DNA of 50,849 bases, taken from positions 1 through 50,849 of the forward strand of contig JAGHVC010000017.1 in the NCBI GenBank assembly GCA_018064505.1. Reading direction: 5' to 3'. Both the position numbers and the translations under genes were made by a program. This document shows positions 16,294 through 24,426 of this stretch, one piece after another (the first letter of the stretch is position 1; every line of letters begins with the position of its first letter). This DNA is from Candidatus Minthosoma caballi (lineage in GTDB: Bacteria > Bacteroidota > Bacteroidia > Bacteroidales > Bacteroidaceae). The notes beneath the pieces are model-generated. The model was not told where the DNA came from and ran no database searches. It saw only the letters and a list, made by a program, of their open reading frames with translations.

Positions 16294-16998
16294 ATGGAAG
16301 ATTTGACAATGTTTGAGCGCTTGCTTACTCTCCCACTCTTTCAAGGCATGACATTGAAAGAGCTGTCAGATGTGCTTGCATTTGTGCGCTTGGATTTTGT
16401 CAACTACCAAAAAGGTGATGAGATTGTCTGCCAGGGCGACCCGTGCAAAAACTTGCTTTGCATCATCAACGGAGATGTGAAGACAAGGTACCGAGAGGAA
16501 AACGGGCTTTTCACTATGACAGAGACATTGCCCCGCCTCGGAGTGATTGAGCCATACAATATGTTTGGCATGTATCAAAAGTACTCCCGTGATTACATCT
16601 TCGACAGCGATGGCGTGACTCTGAATATCGAGAGAAAGGTTTTCATCAACCATGTGCTCAGCAACCAGTTTGTGAAGATAAACATGATGAACATCATCTG
16701 CAACAGATACCAGCAAGCTCAAAAAAACTTGTGCGATTATTCAATTGGCGGTGTTGCTGACAAGGTGATACGATTCATCTGCAACAATTCTTCCATACAA
16801 AAAGGCACTAAGTCGTTGCAAATAAAGATGGTAGATTTAGCATCCATGCTTCAGGAAACGCGTCTCAATGTGTCTATTACCTTAAACAAAATGCAGAAGC
16901 AAGGCTTGCTAAGCCTGCAAAGAGGCATAATTGAGATACCAGACATCCAAGAGCTAAAGCGACGAGGAGGCTTTTCAACAAAAATAGCAAACAATTGA
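16294..16998 (+). CDS. Crp/Fnr-family transcription regulator
   Basis: A 234-residue DNA-binding regulator. The N-terminal cyclic-nucleotide-binding-like beta-roll spans about 10-125 (NYQKGDEIVCQGDPCKNLL, then LGVIEPYNMFGMY). A C-terminal winged helix with helix-turn-helix follows at about 145-220, where VDLASMLQETRLNVSITLNK is the recognition region. The cNMP phosphate-cassette arginine is not evident, and no cysteine array for an iron-sulfur cluster is present, so the effector is unknown. It starts three bases after apbE and probably belongs to the same transcript. Confidence 0.88.
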   Translation: MEDLTMFERLLTLPLFQGMTLKELSDVLAFVRLDFVNYQKGDEIVCQGDPCKNLLCIINGDVKTRYREENGLFTMTETLPRLGVIEPYNMFGMYQKYSRDYIFDSDGVTLNIERKVFINHVLSNQFVKINMMNIICNRYQQAQKNLCDYSIGGVADKVIRFICNNSSIQKGTKSLQIKMVDLASMLQETRLNVSITLNKMQKQGLLSLQRGIIEIPDIQELKRRGGFSTKIANN

Positions 16999-17017
16999 AA
17001 TAAATAAAGCAACATAT

Positions 17018-19075
17018 ATGAATCCGTTTTTTACGACATACGATTATATTCCTTTTGACAAAATCACAAATGCAGACTATGAGCCTGCAATGATGAAAGG
17101 AATTGAGGAGGAAGACAAGGAAGTTGACGCTATAGTGAACAATCCCGAAGCGCCAACTTTTGAAAACACCATCGAAGCGTTAGAGAACAGCGGCGAACTT
17201 CTGGGAAAGGTCACTGAGGTTTTCTTCAATTTGCTCAGTGCAGAGACTAATGATGAAATGGATGAGCTTGCTCAGAAGATGTCCCCTATCCTTTCAGAGC
17301 ATTCGAACAACATTTCTCTTAACGAAAAGCTTTTTGCAAGAGTAAAAGCAGTGTATGATGATCATGTGACTGATGACTTTGCAAGGCTTGACACTGAAGA
17401 AAAGATGCTCTTGAAGAACACCTATGAAGGATTTGTTCGCAATGGAGCTAATCTTTCTGATGACAAAAAAGAAGAGCTTAGAAAAGTGTCGGCACAACTT
17501 GGTGTTTTGTCACTGCAATTCTCTCAGAACAAGCTGAAAGACACAAACGACTTCATCCTTCACATCACAAATGAAGAAGATCTTGAAGGACTTCCTGAAA
17601 GCAGCCTTGACTTAGCAAAGCAAACGGCCAAAGAAAAGGAGATGGAAGGATATGTGTTCACATTGCAAATGCCATCATATTCGCCATTCATCACTTATAG
17701 CGCAAAGCGTGATTTGAGAGAAAAGATGTATATGGCGTACAACACTCTTTGCACGCACGACAATGAGAATAATAATGTTGACATTGTTGGGAAGATTGTC
17801 AATTTACACAGGGAATTGGCTCAACTGCTTGGCTACAAGACTTACGCAGACTATGCTCTTGCTCGCCGCATGGCAGAAAAAACAGAGAATGTGTATGGCC
17901 TCCTGAACAACTTGATTGATGCATACATGCCAACTGCAAAGGAGGAAGTGGCAGAAGTGGAAGCTATGTACTATGCTGACAACGGTATCGATGTTAGCAC
18001 CCTTGACGAACATTCACCTCTTAGATTTATGCCATGGGATTTCTCCTACTATTCAAACAAGTTGAAAGAAAGCAAATTCAACATCAATTCAGAGATGCTC
18101 AGGCCATACTTCGAATTGTCAAAGGTGAAAGAAGGCGTCTTTGGCTTAGCGACAAAACTCTATGGCATCACATTTGTCAAGAATGATAAAGCTCCTGTTT
18201 ACCATCAAGATGTTGATGTTTATGATGTTATTGACAAAGATGGCAGCTATCTTGCCCTTTTCTATTGCGACTTCCATCCGAGAGCATCGAAGAAGTCTGG
18301 TGCTTGGATGACAAGCTACAAAGACCAAAGAATTGACAAGGACGGAACAAACATAAGGCCTCAGGTAAGCATTGTGACTAACTTCTCGAAGCCTACTGAA
18401 AACAAACCTGCTTTGCTGACACTTGGAGAGGTAGAGACCTTCTTGCATGAGTTTGGACATTCTCTTCATGGAATATTTGCAAATTCTCACCATCGTTCAC
18501 TTTCAGGAACAAGCGTTTATTGGGATTTCGTTGAGCTTCCTTCACAGTTCATGGAGAACTACAGCATTGAGAAGGATTTCCTAAACACATTTGCATCGCA
18601 CTACGAAACAGGTGAGCCATTGCCACAAGAGTTAATTGACAGAATCGTGGCTAGCCGAAACTTCAATGTTGCCTATGCATGCATGAGACAAGTTAGCTTT
18701 GGACTCCTTGATATGGAATTCTACACTCTGACAGAGCCATTCTCTGCAGATCTAATTCAATTCGAGCAGAATGCATGGAGTAAGGCACAAGTATTGCCAA
18801 AAGTTGATGGAACTTGCATGACCGTGCAATTCTCTCACATAATGGCAGGCGGTTACTCAGCTGGATTCTACAGCTACAAATGGGCAGAAGTTCTTGATGC
18901 AGATGCATTCTCTTTGTTTAAAGAGAAAGGAATATTCAATACAGAAACAGCTCAAAGCTTTAGAGACAACATTCTGTCAAAAGGCGGCTCAGAACATCCG
19001 ATGACTTTGTATAAGCGCTTCAGAGGGCAAGAGCCAACAATTGATGCATTGCTTAAGAGAAACGGTATAAAATGA
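17018..19075 (+). CDS. M3-family metallopeptidase (oligopeptidase A / Dcp type)
   Basis: The 685-residue zinc peptidase should cleave short peptides in the cytoplasm; no signal peptide is seen. The catalytic motif HEFGH starts at His477 (nucleotides 18446-18460), and a glutamate about 25 residues on, in WDFVELPSQFMENY, would complete the zinc site. The C-terminal GGYSAGFYSYKWAEVLDADAF segment with substrate-binding tyrosines is typical of M3A enzymes. Length agrees with Dcp and OpdA. Whether it acts as a dipeptidyl carboxypeptidase or an endopeptidase cannot be told from sequence. Its stop overlaps the start of the next gene (ATGA). Confidence 0.94.
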   Translation: MNPFFTTYDYIPFDKITNADYEPAMMKGIEEEDKEVDAIVNNPEAPTFENTIEALENSGELLGKVTEVFFNLLSAETNDEMDELAQKMSPILSEHSNNISLNEKLFARVKAVYDDHVTDDFARLDTEEKMLLKNTYEGFVRNGANLSDDKKEELRKVSAQLGVLSLQFSQNKLKDTNDFILHITNEEDLEGLPESSLDLAKQTAKEKEMEGYVFTLQMPSYSPFITYSAKRDLREKMYMAYNTLCTHDNENNNVDIVGKIVNLHRELAQLLGYKTYADYALARRMAEKTENVYGLLNNLIDAYMPTAKEEVAEVEAMYYADNGIDVSTLDEHSPLRFMPWDFSYYSNKLKESKFNINSEMLRPYFELSKVKEGVFGLATKLYGITFVKNDKAPVYHQDVDVYDVIDKDGSYLALFYCDFHPRASKKSGAWMTSYKDQRIDKDGTNIRPQVSIVTNFSKPTENKPALLTLGEVETFLHEFGHSLHGIFANSHHRSLSGTSVYWDFVELPSQFMENYSIEKDFLNTFASHYETGEPLPQELIDRIVASRNFNVAYACMRQVSFGLLDMEFYTLTEPFSADLIQFEQNAWSKAQVLPKVDGTCMTVQFSHIMAGGYSAGFYSYKWAEVLDADAFSLFKEKGIFNTETAQSFRDNILSKGGSEHPMTLYKRFRGQEPTIDALLKRNGIK

Positions 19076-19524
19076 GGATACAAATGAACAAAGTTCTTAC
19101 TATATTAATAACAGCATTTTCTTTACTATGCTTCTGTTCATGCGCCAATGAAGATGACATCGATGAGCTTTTCATTGGTAAAACATGGTACATGAATGGA
19201 GCAAGCATTAATGGGAAAGTCTTAAATGACGATGTGAAAAAATTCTTCACTGAAGATGGCGCCAGTGTTTACAAGATTTCCTTTACAGATAGTAAATTCA
19301 CAGGCACATTATCTAAGAATTCTGTTTTCAGTGGCAGATGGGAAGCTGATCCTAAAAAACAAACCATAAGGCTTGTCATTGAAAAAGAGCCTGATGTGAA
19401 TAATGATTTTGACAGACTTGTGTATAAGATAATAAAGAATGTTACGAAGTATAAGGGCGATACAACGATTATGAAGTTGTCCGAGGACGGAAATAACTAT
19501 GTGAATCTAACAAATAAAAGATAA
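19072..19524 (+). CDS. Small lipocalin-like lipoprotein (possibly DUF4847)
   Basis: A 150-residue (or 146 if the ATG at 19084 is used) lipoprotein with signal ending CFCSC, then a short beta-rich domain: a GKTWYMNGASING opening, FTDSKFTGTLS and FSGRWEADPKKQTIRLVI strands. This resembles small lipocalin-like proteins of Bacteroidales; the DUF4847 label is from memory and uncertain. Function unknown. The upstream ATG overlaps the M3 peptidase stop, so the two are probably translated from one message. A 22-base direct repeat covers its stop codon. Confidence 0.7.
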   Translation: MRIQMNKVLTILITAFSLLCFCSCANEDDIDELFIGKTWYMNGASINGKVLNDDVKKFFTEDGASVYKISFTDSKFTGTLSKNSVFSGRWEADPKKQTIRLVIEKEPDVNNDFDRLVYKIIKNVTKYKGDTTIMKLSEDGNNYVNLTNKR

Positions 19525-19552
19525 ATATACGAATCTAACAAATAAAAGATAA
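19503..19552. repeat. 28-bp tandem duplication at a gene end
   Basis: GAATCTAACAAATAAAAGAT followed by AA occurs at 19503-19524 and again at 19531-19552. The first copy carries the TAA stop of the small lipoprotein gene; the second forms the spacer before the dCMP deaminase gene. It looks like a recent local duplication. Confidence 0.8.
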
Positions 19553-19556
19553 GACT

Positions 19557-20000
19557 ATGGAAGAAAAAGAAATAAAACAGCTTAATCTTGACAAGCGATA
19601 TGTGCGCATGGCTCGCATCTGGGCTGAGAACTCCTATTGTCAACGCAGACAGGTTGGAGCAATTGTTGTCAAGAATAAGATGATCATCTCTGACGGATAT
19701 AATGGCACGCCTGAAGGCTTTGAAAATGTTTGCGAAGATGAATACAATGTGACTAAGCCATATGTTCTCCATGCAGAGGCCAACGCCATAACAAAACTTG
19801 CTCGCAGCCACAATTCAAGTGAAGGGGCTACCATGTATGTAACTGCCTCGCCATGTATTGAATGCGCTAAGCTCATAATTCAAGCAGGAATTAGGCGTGT
19901 GGTATATTCTGAGAAATACCGTCTTGAAGATGGTATTAACTTGCTGAAGCGCGCCAACATTCAAGTTGATTATATTAACCCAACAGAAAACAATGAGTAA
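19557..20000 (+). CDS. Deoxycytidylate deaminase (ComEB-type)
   Basis: A 147-residue zinc deaminase that converts dCMP to dUMP, supplying thymidylate synthase. The zinc site is visible as HAEANAI and ASPCIECAKLI, with the glutamate of HAE as proton shuttle. The substrate-binding stretch RRQVGAIVVKNKMIISDGYNG is typical of the family. The length fits. Its last eight bases overlap the start of the S41 protease gene (ATGAGTAA), giving translational coupling. Confidence 0.93.
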   Translation: MEEKEIKQLNLDKRYVRMARIWAENSYCQRRQVGAIVVKNKMIISDGYNGTPEGFENVCEDEYNVTKPYVLHAEANAITKLARSHNSSEGATMYVTASPCIECAKLIIQAGIRRVVYSEKYRLEDGINLLKRANIQVDYINPTENNE

Positions 20001-21693
20001 CATAAATAGAAAAAATCGTTTTGTTCCTTTAATTATTGCAGCAAGCGTTATCGTCGGAATAATCATTGGCACATTCTTTGCTAATAGGTTTGCTGGCAAT
20101 AGATTGAACATCATCAATACTTCAAGTAACAAATTAAATGATTTGCTTCACATTATTGATGATCAATATGTTGATACTGTTGACATTCCGAATATTGTTG
20201 AGCAGTCTATGCCAAAAATCCTTGAAGAGCTGGATCCTCATTCCACTTACATCTCTGCAAAAGATGCTAAGACGGCTAATGATGACTTGAAAGGATCATT
20301 TAGCGGAGTTGGCATTCAATTCACTATCAGGGAAGACACGGTAAGAATCACCAACATAATTAAAGGTGGTCCTTCAGAAAAAGTCGGCATCATTGCTGGA
20401 GACAAAATAGTATCAGTGAATGACGAGCCGTATGTAGGCAAAATCGTAACAAACGAAGAAACTCTGCATAGACTGAAGGGAGAAAAAGGAACTAAAGTGA
20501 AAATTGGCGTATTGAGACATGGACAAAAGAAACCAATATACTTCACTGTAGTCCGTGGCGACATTCCTCTGAAGAGCATTGATGCAACTTATATGATAAA
20601 CAAAGAGTTAGGTTACATCAAGATAAAGAATTTCGGAGAAACAACTTATGCCGAATTGCTTACATCTCTTGCAGAACTCGAGGTGGAAGGATTCAAGGGT
20701 CTTGTAATAGACCTTCGTGACAATGGCGGTGGCTACCTTTCCGCTGCTATCCAAATGGTTAATGAGTTTTTGCCAAAAGACCGACTTATTGTATATACAC
20801 AAGGAAGAAAAACAAAACGAGAAGATTATCGCTCGGACGGTAGAGGCTCATACCAGGATATTCCTCTTATTGTGTTGATTAGCGAGACATCGGCTTCTGC
20901 GGCAGAAATATTCTCTGGAGCTATACAGGATAATGACAGAGGCACAATTGTTGGTCGCAGATCATTCGGCAAAGGCTTAGTGCAACAGCCAATCGAATTT
21001 GCTGATGGATCTATGATTCATTTGACTATTGCCAGATACTACACTCCTTCTGGCAGATGCATTCAGAAACCTTATGTCAAAGGGCAGTCAAAGGACTATG
21101 AAATGGATCTCATCACAAGATATGAACGAGGTGAATTCTTTAGTCAAGACAGCATTCACCAAACGGGCGAGGAATATAAGACAAGCATTGGACGCACAGT
21201 GTATGGCGGTGGCGGCATTATGCCTGACTACTTTGTTGCAGAAGACACAACTGCATTTACCCCTTATTATTCTGAAGTTGTAACAAAAGGACTTGTTGCT
21301 CAATTCTGTTTTGAATACACAGACAACAATCGCCAAGAGCTCAGCAAATTCACGAAAGCAGATGAAATCGAGAAGTTTTTAAGAAAGAACGCTGTGATAG
21401 ACCAATTCATCAGATATGTGGATTCAAAAGGCATACAGCGTAGAAACAACATGATTTACAAATCACAGCATCTGTTTGAAAAAGCTGTTTATGGAAGCAT
21501 TATATATAATATGATGGAAATGAGCGACTATGTTGAGTATTTCAATCGCAATGATGTTACCATAGAAAAAGCTGTTGAGCTTTATAATAACAAAAAGACC
21601 AAACCAACTCTTAAACCTGAAGAGGAAACAAAGAATGCAAAAAAAAGAGCTGCGTGCATACATACGAGAATTGAAACGGCAGTATTCGCATGA
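19993..21693 (+). CDS. S41-family C-terminal processing protease (CtpA type)
   Basis: About 566 residues. An N-terminal signal anchor (about 8-28) leads to a periplasmic protein with a PDZ domain (about 85-170; GVGIQFTIRED, IIAGDKIVSVNDEPYVG) and an S41 catalytic domain. The Ser/Lys dyad lies in ISETSASAAEIFSGA and GRRSFGKGLVQ. It should trim or degrade envelope proteins from their C-termini. I chose the ATG at 19993, overlapping the deaminase stop, because it begins just before the anchor. Its 3' end overlaps the cyclo-ligase gene by 59 bases, past an A8 run at 21639-21646, so the last 17 or so residues may be a recent frame extension. Confidence 0.92.
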   Translation: MSNINRKNRFVPLIIAASVIVGIIIGTFFANRFAGNRLNIINTSSNKLNDLLHIIDDQYVDTVDIPNIVEQSMPKILEELDPHSTYISAKDAKTANDDLKGSFSGVGIQFTIREDTVRITNIIKGGPSEKVGIIAGDKIVSVNDEPYVGKIVTNEETLHRLKGEKGTKVKIGVLRHGQKKPIYFTVVRGDIPLKSIDATYMINKELGYIKIKNFGETTYAELLTSLAELEVEGFKGLVIDLRDNGGGYLSAAIQMVNEFLPKDRLIVYTQGRKTKREDYRSDGRGSYQDIPLIVLISETSASAAEIFSGAIQDNDRGTIVGRRSFGKGLVQQPIEFADGSMIHLTIARYYTPSGRCIQKPYVKGQSKDYEMDLITRYERGEFFSQDSIHQTGEEYKTSIGRTVYGGGGIMPDYFVAEDTTAFTPYYSEVVTKGLVAQFCFEYTDNNRQELSKFTKADEIEKFLRKNAVIDQFIRYVDSKGIQRRNNMIYKSQHLFEKAVYGSIIYNMMEMSDYVEYFNRNDVTIEKAVELYNNKKTKPTLKPEEETKNAKKRAACIHTRIETAVFA

Positions 21694-22177
21694 GCAACTT
21701 AAGCAAATGAGCTCTGCAATCACGAATCGTGCAATAGATTTCATACATAATTACGACAAGAAGGATGGCTGTAAAACCATCCTTCTTTACCATTCTTTGC
21801 CTGACGAGGTATATACCCATAGCTTAATCTCTTCTCTATCTGATAAAGGATACACGGTATTATTGCCTACAGTTATTGACAACGAAAACATGGAACTACA
21901 CATATATATAAATGATGAAGAATACCATGTCGGAGCTATGAATATCCAAGAAGCGAATGGGGATGCATTTGACTGCTATGAGAAGATTGATTTAGCAATA
22001 ATCCCAGGAATGGCATTCACAAAAGACGGACACAGATTAGGCAGAGGCAAAGGATACTACGACAGAATCCTACAGAAAATAAAATGTCCACTAATTGGAT
22101 TGGCTTTTCCTTTCCAAATAGTGGACAATATCCCGTGCGAAGAACACGATGTGAAAATGAACTATATCATTTCTTAG
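21635..22177 (+). CDS. 5-formyltetrahydrofolate cyclo-ligase
   Basis: A 180-residue cytoplasmic enzyme that uses ATP to convert 5-formyl-THF to 5,10-methenyl-THF, returning the stored folate to one-carbon metabolism. It begins MQKKELRAYIRELKRQ with the usual basic helix, has the YHSLPDEVYT block and ends with the signature GHRLGRGKGYYDRIL. The ATG at 21635 gives the family length; an upstream in-frame ATG would add residues with no family similarity. It overlaps the S41 protease gene by 59 bases and meets the DUF1573 gene tail to tail with an 11-base overlap. Confidence 0.93.
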   Translation: MQKKELRAYIRELKRQYSHEQLKQMSSAITNRAIDFIHNYDKKDGCKTILLYHSLPDEVYTHSLISSLSDKGYTVLLPTVIDNENMELHIYINDEEYHVGAMNIQEANGDAFDCYEKIDLAIIPGMAFTKDGHRLGRGKGYYDRILQKIKCPLIGLAFPFQIVDNIPCEEHDVKMNYIIS

Positions 22178-22577
22178 TCTTTTTACTTACAGGCACATCT
22201 GTCATTTCGCCTTGAATGAAGATTCTGACTACTTCATCTTTACAATTAGTAAAGACCTGGATGTTCTTCTTGAATCTACCAGGCATCTTCCCTGTACCAT
22301 TATAAGTTACTGTGATTTCACCGCTAGCTCCAGGGGCAATAAAATCCTTTGGATATTCTGGCTGAGTGCAGCCACAACTTGCATGTGCTGAATTAATGAC
22401 CAATTTAGCATTTCCCACATTAGTAAATTTGAAAACAACCTTCTGTACAGGGTCATCTTGAGAAAAGGTACCCATATCGATTGTTGTCTTCTCAAACTTA
22501 ATTTGAGGATACTTTTTTGCAGAAATTGGTAAGACACACAAACAAAGTGTAAGCAATAATAATAATTTTACTTTCAT
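22167..22577 (-). CDS. DUF1573 family secreted protein
   Basis: From the ATG at 22577 this is a 136-residue protein with signal peptide (KLLLLLTLCLCVLPISA) and a single immunoglobulin-like beta domain: FEKTTIDMGTFSQDDPVQKVVFKFTN and the conserved SAHASCGCTQPEYPKDFIAPG with its CGCT motif. This is DUF1573, a very common Bacteroidota periplasmic or surface family of unknown function, often thought to be a binding module. It is transcribed divergently from pyrG; a TACTTTTG box on the minus strand (22647-22640) is a likely -7 element. Confidence 0.88.
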   Translation of the reverse strand: MKVKLLLLLTLCLCVLPISAKKYPQIKFEKTTIDMGTFSQDDPVQKVVFKFTNVGNAKLVINSAHASCGCTQPEYPKDFIAPGASGEITVTYNGTGKMPGRFKKNIQVFTNCKDEVVRIFIQGEMTDVPVSKKTKK

Positions 22578-22639
22578 TTTGACATTTACGATTTTCTTAT
22601 AAATATGCACTTTTGTGCTATTTTAGCTAAATTTGGTTA

Positions 22640-22647
22640 CAAAAGTA
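22640..22647 (-). promoter_or_regulatory. Possible -7 box of the DUF1573 gene
   Basis: The minus strand reads TACTTTTG, fitting TAnnTTTG, about 63 bases ahead of the start codon. A matching TTG upstream is not evident. Confidence 0.4.
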
Positions 22648-22667
22648 ATACAAAAAGTTTTAATAGC

Positions 22668-22698
22668 TTGTAAGTTCGCCGTTTTTTTAGTAATTTTG
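22668..22698 (+). promoter_or_regulatory. Promoter of pyrG
   Basis: TTG (22668-22670) and TAATTTTG (22691-22698) are 20 bases apart, a well-formed Bacteroidota promoter 31 bases before the pyrG start codon. Confidence 0.72.
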
Positions 22699-22729
22699 CA
22701 CGAAATTTAGAAAAAATTAATAATTCATT

Positions 22730-24337
22730 ATGGCAAAGACTAAGTATATATTTGTCACAGGCGGAGTTGCAAGCTCACTTGGAAAAGGTATCATTTCTTC
22801 ATCTATTGGAAAATTGCTTCAAGCAAGAGGATACCATATCACTATACAGAAATTTGACCCATATATCAACATTGACCCAGGAACACTCAACCCTTACGAG
22901 CATGGAGAGTGTTATGTAACTATCGATGGACAGGAAACAGACCTCGACCTCGGTCATTACGAACGATTCACAGGAATTCAGACAACTAAAGCTAACAATA
23001 TCACCACAGGAAGAATCTACCAAAGCGTTATTGAAAAAGAACGCAGAGGTGATTACCTTGGCAAGACTATCCAGGTGGTGCCTCACATCACTGACGAGAT
23101 AAAGCGCAACATGCTTATCCTCGGCAAGAAAGGCAATTATGATTTTATCATAACAGAGATTGGTGGAACAGTCGGAGACATTGAAGGCTTGCCATTCCTC
23201 GAAGCAATTCGCCAGCTCAAATGGGAGCTTGGAAAAGATGCTGTTTGTGTTCATTTGACTTATGTTCCATACCTCGCTGCAGCTGGAGAGTTAAAGACAA
23301 AGCCAACGCAGCATTCTGTAAAGGAACTTCAGAGTCTTGGTATTCAGCCTGATGTGCTTGTGCTTCGCGCTGAACATGAACTCAGCCAGAACTTAAGGAA
23401 CAAGGTTGCTGCTTTCTGCAATGTTGATTGCGATTGCGTTGTTCAGTCGCTTGATTTGCCTTCAATCTATGAAGTGCCTATCAAAATGCATGAACAAGAA
23501 CTTGACACTGTAATCCTGAGAAAGCTCAATGTGGAAGTGGCTCCTGCCCCAGACTTGGCACCATGGAAAAACTTCCTCAGCAAGAGATACAATGCTACCA
23601 AGGAATTGCATATAGCTCTTGTCGGCAAATATGATTTGCAAGATGCATACAAATCTATACTGGAAGCACTTTCACAGGCTGGCACATACAATGACCGCAA
23701 GGTGAAGACTCATTTCGTTAATTCCGAGAAACTCACAGATGACAATGTCGAGGAACTTCTCAAAGACATGTCTGGTGTTGTGATTTGTCCTGGATTTGGA
23801 CAAAGAGGTATTGAAGGAAAGATTATTGCTGCAAGATATTGCCGTGAGAATAACAAACCAACATTTGGCATTTGCCTTGGCATGCAAATGATGGTGATTG
23901 AGTTTGCAAGAAATGTGCTTGGCTATGAAGATGCCAACAGCCGTGAGATGGATGAGAAGACTCCTCATAATGTCATTGATATCATGGAGGAACAGAAGAA
24001 CATCACTCACATGGGAGGCACTATGCGATTGGGCGGTTACGAATGTATTGTTGATAAAGATAGCCGTACATACGAAGCATATAACAGCACAAAGATTATT
24101 GAGCGCCATCGCCATCGCTACGAATTCAACAATGACTTCAAGCAGGAGTTCATCGACAATGGAATGGCATGTGTAGGCATTAACCCAGAGAGCGATCTTG
24201 TTGAAATTGTTGAAGTTCCATCTAACACATGGTACATTGGCACACAATTCCATCCAGAATACTCTTCAACGGTGCTCAATCCTCACCCTCTTTTCCTCAG
24301 TTTCATCCAGGCATCTATTGGTGTCGAAGAAGACTAA
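22730..24337 (+). CDS. pyrG: CTP synthase
   Basis: The 535-residue enzyme makes CTP from UTP, ATP and glutamine, the last step of pyrimidine nucleotide synthesis. The N-terminal synthetase domain (about 1-265) starts KYIFVTGGVASSLGKGI, with the ATP loop and the DPYINIDPGTLNPYEHGE metal/UTP motif. The C-terminal glutamine amidotransferase domain (about 290-530) has the nucleophile Cys382 in GICLGMQMM and the terminal GTQFHPEYSS histidine and glutamate. Full length and intact. It has its own promoter and is followed by a short hairpin before yidC. Confidence 0.97.
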   Translation: MAKTKYIFVTGGVASSLGKGIISSSIGKLLQARGYHITIQKFDPYINIDPGTLNPYEHGECYVTIDGQETDLDLGHYERFTGIQTTKANNITTGRIYQSVIEKERRGDYLGKTIQVVPHITDEIKRNMLILGKKGNYDFIITEIGGTVGDIEGLPFLEAIRQLKWELGKDAVCVHLTYVPYLAAAGELKTKPTQHSVKELQSLGIQPDVLVLRAEHELSQNLRNKVAAFCNVDCDCVVQSLDLPSIYEVPIKMHEQELDTVILRKLNVEVAPAPDLAPWKNFLSKRYNATKELHIALVGKYDLQDAYKSILEALSQAGTYNDRKVKTHFVNSEKLTDDNVEELLKDMSGVVICPGFGQRGIEGKIIAARYCRENNKPTFGICLGMQMMVIEFARNVLGYEDANSREMDEKTPHNVIDIMEEQKNITHMGGTMRLGGYECIVDKDSRTYEAYNSTKIIERHRHRYEFNNDFKQEFIDNGMACVGINPESDLVEIVEVPSNTWYIGTQFHPEYSSTVLNPHPLFLSFIQASIGVEED

Positions 24338-24370
24338 GATTTCAAACTTAAAACATATAATTCCAACAGT

Positions 24371-24394
24371 ACAAGACGGCTTAGACCGTCTTGT
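24371..24394 (+). terminator. Hairpin between pyrG and yidC
   Basis: ACAAGACGG (24371-24379) pairs perfectly with CCGTCTTGT (24386-24394) around a six-base loop. No T-run follows (CCGCAC comes next), so it may act as a weak terminator or attenuator rather than a full intrinsic terminator. Confidence 0.5.
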
Positions 24395-24426
24395 CCGCAC
24401 TTAAAACAAAACAAAAAATTATCATA

